NCBI GenBank assembly: GCA_054601695.1
Contig: BAAHQB010000006.1
Location: forward strand, 868,001-932,000
From: Amorphochlora amoebiformis
Taxonomy: Eukaryota > Cercozoa > Chlorarachniophyceae
Direction of reading: 5' to 3'
DNA: 64,000 nt
In this document: positions 58,254-64,000 of the stretch, one piece after another
Layout: the number at the start of each line of letters is the position of its first letter
How positions within the stretch are numbered: the first letter of the stretch is position 1
Position numbers and translations under genes: made by a program
Notes under the pieces: generated by a model
Seen by the model: the letters and a program-made list of their open reading frames with translations, nothing else
What the model was told of the DNA's origin: nothing
Database searches by the model: none

Positions 58254-58470
58254 ACGTATGTATGTGTACACACATAAGGATATACATATATGTATGTATA
58301 TATACATACATATATGTATATGCAATGTATATATATATATATATATATATATAAATATATATATAATATATATATATATATAATATATATATATATATGT
58401 ATATATTATGATATAAATATAGGTATATCATATGTATATATATATATATATATACATACATATATATATA

Positions 58471-58515
<45 letters not shown>

Positions 58516-58635
58516 GTATATATTTATATATATATATATATATGTATGTATACGTATACACATATGTGTACATATGTAGATATACATATATTTATATATA
58601 CATATAATATGTATATATATACATATATATATATT

Positions 58636-58668
<33 letters not shown>

Positions 58669-58882
58669 ATACATATATGTATATCTGTACATATACATAT
58701 ATATATATATAATATAATAGATATGTATATATATATATATATGTGTATGATATGTGAACACAGAAATGAAAGGTGGGAGGGACATCAGATATATCATCGT
58801 ATTCACAGTAGTCGATTCTCTGATCGCATTCTGCGGATTATGTCAGGTTTAACTTTACCGTGCATATTACTGCATACATTTG

Positions 58883-58927
<45 letters not shown>

Positions 58928-59031
58928 TATACATATTTATACATGTGTGCAGATGCATACCTCTGTTAGTAGAAAAAGGAAAAAAACACGGGTATATATG
59001 TGTATGTGTATGTATCCATTATAATATGATA

Positions 59032-59062
<31 letters not shown>

Positions 59063-59066
59063 CATT

Positions 59067-59108
<42 letters not shown>

Positions 59109-59202
59109 ATATTATATATATATATATATATAATATAATATAATATATGTATATGTATATAATATAAATGTAATTTATATATATTTATATTTGTATATTT
59201 AC

Positions 59203-59287
<85 letters not shown>

Positions 59288-59357
59288 TATACACATATAT
59301 ATACATATGTATACATACATGTTTAATATATATATATATATATATATAATATAAGAT

Positions 59358-59396
<39 letters not shown>

Positions 59397-59741
59397 GTAT
59401 TTAGATATGTTCGTATATTATAATATATGCTACATACGGTGTATTATAGACATTACTGTTACGTCTGTATTGATGATATATATTGATGTAAATTACTCAC
59501 TGTACATATCACGTGAATATACGGAACACACAGGCATATTTTTACATCCTGAAGTTTGGTCGTGGGGTGTGGGCTAATCGGAGCGCGAAGTATAAACTTT
59601 TCATCACATGGTATGTGCATCTTTTTCTCTAAGACACGTCTGTCGCTCTCTCCTCTCCTTGTCCTCTCTCATCTCCTTGTCCTCTCTCACCCCCCTTGCT
59701 CCTTTCCATATCTCTTCTGTCTCCCTCTGCATTTCTGTATA

Positions 59742-59792
<51 letters not shown>

Positions 59793-59991
59793 ATATATTA
59801 TATATAACATATATATATATATATGTATATAAATATATATATATATATATATGCGTGTGTGTATGTGTACACACTATACACACATATATGTGAACATGAC
59901 GAATTTGTATTTTATAAATATATACATGTATATATATATATATATACACATATATACACATATGTACATATATATATATATGTGTGAAATA

Positions 59992-60049
<58 letters not shown>

Positions 60050-60158
60050 GTATATCTGTATCTGTATATATATTTATATATATGCGTGTATGTGTATGTG
60101 TAATATGTAATATATGTAGATATTGCATATAGGCTTTATATATATGTATATATATATA

Positions 60159-60201
<43 letters not shown>

Positions 60202-60409
60202 ATATATATACATATGCATATATATATATATATATACATATATATAAATATATATATATTATATTTATATATATATATATATATATATGTAATACATGTA
60301 TAATATATATACATACATGAATAAATACATATATTTATATTTTATATATAATATATATATATATAAATATCTTTTATTGTTAAAAAAAAAAAATAAATTA
60401 TGTATACAT

Positions 60410-60500
<91 letters not shown>

Positions 60501-60511
60501 ATGTATGTGTT

Positions 60512-60545
<34 letters not shown>

Positions 60546-60551
60546 TTATAC

Positions 60552-60593
<42 letters not shown>

Positions 60594-60710
60594 GTATTTA
60601 TGAAGATATACATGGAAATATACGACATGCTCACATACCTCCATATACATACACAAAATATATTTACATACATGTATATATATTATATTATATATATATA
60701 TATATTATAT

Positions 60711-60745
<35 letters not shown>

Positions 60746-60992
60746 TAATATATATGTATATATATATATATATATGTATAATGTAAGTATGCGTAAAAAT
60801 ACATTGTATATGTTTGTGTACATATCTATCACTTCTACACATATAGTCCATACTCACATATTTCAGGCTAGCATGTTTTGGGTCCATCTGCTTCATAGCA
60901 TATAATCTCTGGAGGTATCGTTATGCTATCAAACACACTCTCACTCAACTGTCTCTCTGTCTCTCTCAGTACGTATGCTTGTACAGTTATAC

Positions 60993-61043
<51 letters not shown>

Positions 61044-61337
61044 CATGTATATATACACAATGTGTGTATTATAAACATATATATATATATATATATATAC
61101 ATATATATATAATATGTACATATCTTTATTATATCCACTCCTCACCCATAGATCCTTTTCCTAACCTTAAATTTCGATCCAGATTCTTCATCCTCCCGAT
61201 CCCTTACGAACTAGGCGCCACATTTGGACTTATCCTTTTACCGGTAATACTATTCATGATGTATTCTAATTACACACGCACACACACACACCATGCGTAG
61301 AAATATAATGTATTCACACATATAGTATATATATACA

Positions 61338-61370
<33 letters not shown>

Positions 61371-61549
61371 GGATACATATATATATATATATATGCTCGT
61401 TTTTATGTTTAAATATGCATGTTCATGGAAGTCAATACATGAAAACTAACGAATATACTAGATTTTATAATTCATGATATGTTTGTATACATCCAAGCAT
61501 TCATACCTTTACCTATACATATATACGTATTTATACACACACATATATC

Positions 61550-61631
<82 letters not shown>

Positions 61632-61703
61632 TGTATATTTATGTGTGTATATATATATATGTCAATACATATATTCATATATATATATATATATACACAG
61701 ATA

Positions 61704-61763
<60 letters not shown>

Positions 61764-61965
61764 ATAATATATATATATACATATATATGTATACATATAT
61801 ATATACATATACATATATGTGTGTGTATAATAATATTATAATACATTTATATATGTCTTTAAATATATTTATTAGATTTGTATGTATTTGGAAATGTCAG
61901 ATAGAAAAGCAATACTGCTGCGCACATGCTAACTTCGGATATGTATGTGTATATGTCATAGATAC

Positions 61966-62031
<66 letters not shown>

Positions 62032-62093
62032 CATATATTATAGGAATGTATTATATACATATTGTAAATCGTGAACGAATGTAACATGCATAA

Positions 62094-62125
<32 letters not shown>

Positions 62126-62466
62126 ATTATATGCATATAATATATAATATACATATATATATATATATATATATACATATATATATGTATATATATAAGC
62201 GTATATATATGTGTAAGTATATATATGTAAATATACATACATATATATATATATATATGTAGATATATCATATATATATATATACATATTTATATATATA
62301 CATAAAGATTTTATTTCTTTTCGCAGATTGAAATGATAATAGCATCAAATCTTATCGTGCTGATGGTTTTCAAGGGCTATGCAACATTATTTTCTCTTGT
62401 ACTGGATGGTCGATTTTACAGAATATATTAGTACATATGTGTCGCAGTATGATTATACATACATAC

Positions 62467-62509
<43 letters not shown>

Positions 62510-62748
62510 TGTAATTGTATTGTATCAAACATACATCCACGTATAAATATGAGTATGTACATATACATATATATATATATACATACATATATATATATAT
62601 ATATTGTATGTATCTATACATATGTAGATCATATATATATACAATTGTGAAAATATGCTTATGCGCTCTCTATTTATAATATCAGAAGGGCTTGTAATGT
62701 TAGAGAGTGCATAAGCATATTTCCACATATGATATGTATGTACATGTA

Positions 62749-62787
<39 letters not shown>

Positions 62788-62804
62788 GTATATTGCATGT
62801 AGGT

Positions 62805-62851
<47 letters not shown>

Positions 62852-63365
62852 ATATGTGTAAAAATATAAATATCTAAATATAAATATATATATATATATA
62901 TCATATATATATATATGTGTGTATTGGTTGGTAAATATATTATATATACATATATCATATATGTACAATCTATATCATATGTGAAAATAAACATATGAGC
63001 TCTCTATTAATCACAGGAGAAGGGCTAGCAATGTATAGCTGTTTGTTTCGTTCATGGGTTATCCTTGGCACTACCGGATTCTTAGCAGTCGCCACCTTTG
63101 TAATCTTCATAAATAAAGTAATTTGAATATATTCTCCAATCTATCTCTCTCTCTCTCTCTTATCTCTCATCTCCACTCTCCCATACATACCTGTCGCGTT
63201 TTATCCCTTACTCTCTAAGGTGATATTTATATAAAAGATTTCTGAGAATGACAGTTTTTTTCAGGCTGTTCTGTACTCTATCCCAATAACTATTTTTGCC
63301 GCTGAGATGACCTCGTTGGCTCTGAACGGTAGGATGTAGATAAATGCATATAATGTAGACATAGT

Positions 63366-63413
<48 letters not shown>

Positions 63414-63458
63414 ATACATATAAGTACATATAAATATATATGCACATATACATATGCA

Positions 63459-63500
<42 letters not shown>

Positions 63501-63852
63501 ATATGTATATTATACATGCATACATTTATCCACAATCTATAAATCTTACACACATTGCATACTAATAGGTATTATTATGCTCGGGCGAATGTATGAAAAG
63601 ATAAAATCAAGACCAGTCACCTTGCCTGGATTTCAACAAGAATCAGATCCAACACCCCCTCCGGCTCCCAAACAACTTAGCCTCAAAAACGCCAGCCTCA
63701 TCCCCCCCGTGGAACAGAAGGCAATCAACGGTATTCCGGTGAATGTCGAGGGAGAGACGGTTTGGAAGGGATCAGGGGGATCAGGGGGATCAGCGTTATC
63801 TGGGGGATCAAGCTTGATTAGGAAAGATGAGGAGGTGTCTCACATCGACATG
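57479..63852 (+). CDS. Multipass membrane protein, incomplete at both ends
   Basis: Chained exons: 57479-57516, then 57613-57701 or its duplicate 57818-57906, 58789-58846, 59534-59610, 60867-60919, 61152-61243, 62327-62408, 63017-63117, 63265-63328, 63569-63852. Phases agree at every junction and the last exon ends at a gt donor, so the gene continues past the window. The product has about seven hydrophobic segments: [108 protein letters not shown]. Basic loops ([23 protein letters not shown]) separate some of them. The last exon turns into a Pro-rich then Gly/Ser tail ([15 protein letters not shown]), presumably cytosolic. I do not recognise the family; a receptor-like seven-helix protein is possible. 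The true start is unresolved; it lies at or left of 57479. Confidence 0.78.
57613..57906 (+). other. Tandemly duplicated 89-nt coding exon
   Basis: 57613-57701 and 57818-57906 are near-identical, each preceded by 'tttgaaccacag' and followed by a gtaa donor, with 110 bp of mainly TA between them. Both stay open in the same phase (0 to 2) and differ at a few bases, giving Val/Leu, Thr/Lys and Ser/Ile changes around ...[18 protein letters not shown]. Since 89 is not a multiple of three, inclusion of both would shift the frame. Confidence 0.85.
62646..62727. repeat. 27-bp inverted repeat beside a decayed exon-boundary copy
   Basis: 'aaatatgcttatgcgctctc' core at 62646-62672 pairs with 62701-62727 (two mismatches, one a G-T pair) around a 28-nt loop. 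The left arm plus loop also resembles 62976-63030, which spans the acceptor and start of the 63017 exon (ctctctatt..atcag..aagggct.g.aatgt). Confidence 0.75.
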
Positions 63853-64000
63853 GTAGCACGTGTGTGTATATGTGTGTGTGAGTGTTTGGATGTTTGTGTA
63901 CTCGTATGTGAATAGATTTATACATGTTAATATGCATATAAACTTACATACATATAGTTTTACGTAGTATGGATGTGTAGTACATCTGCGTAATGCATGA

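Overview
This is nuclear DNA of a eukaryote, probably a microbial one. The reasons are GT-AG introns in every gene, tRNA-derived short interspersed elements, runs of the TTAGGG telomere hexamer inside the chromosome, and no bacterial operons or ribosome binding sites. I cannot name the species. Much of the window is (TA)n. Long six-frame ORFs here are almost all translations of TA or GA repeat (Tyr/Ile or Glu/Arg), so they hide the genes. The genes are split into exons of roughly 14-300 nt, most of them 30-90 nt, with introns swollen by TA tracts. I rebuilt them by chaining exons with splice signals at both ends and matching codon phase.

Layout. (1) 1-2103, plus strand: the last exons of an unrecognised gene. 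(2) 2.1-14.5 kb: mostly repeats, comprising CTAGA-rich DNA, short repeat modules separated by TA, a 50-bp 'ttaggc' minisatellite at 5.75-8.6 kb with an inverted copy after it, then a GC-richer non-repetitive stretch at 13.6-14.5 kb. (3) 14541-19785, plus: complete 11-exon gene for an FSH1/OVCA2-type serine hydrolase (262 aa) with a visible Ser-Asp-His triad. (4) 44062-20064, minus: gene of about 43 exons for a 695-residue multipass membrane protein I cannot identify. Its introns hold telomere-like arrays, a splice-site-derived minisatellite and a SINE. (5) 44063-44492: a 430-bp divergent promoter region with a cluster of GTCAC inverted repeats. (6) 44493-55466, plus: complete 24-exon SLC1 (glutamate/neutral amino-acid transporter) gene, 494 aa, with Val where acidic-substrate transporters have Arg. 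(7) 55.5-57.4 kb: CTAGA-rich spacer. (8) 57479 to beyond 63852, plus: 5'- and 3'-incomplete gene for another multipass membrane protein, with a tandemly duplicated 89-nt exon that looks mutually exclusive.

The genes share no pathway I can see. Three of the four main genes encode membrane proteins. The most unusual aspects are how the introns evolve (TA growth, duplicated splice sites, strand-biased CTAAC and pyrimidine repeats), the duplicated exon, the substrate-site change in the SLC1 protein, and the unidentified 43-exon gene. Exon models rest on reading frame, splice signals and, for two genes, family motifs. No transcript or database evidence was available.
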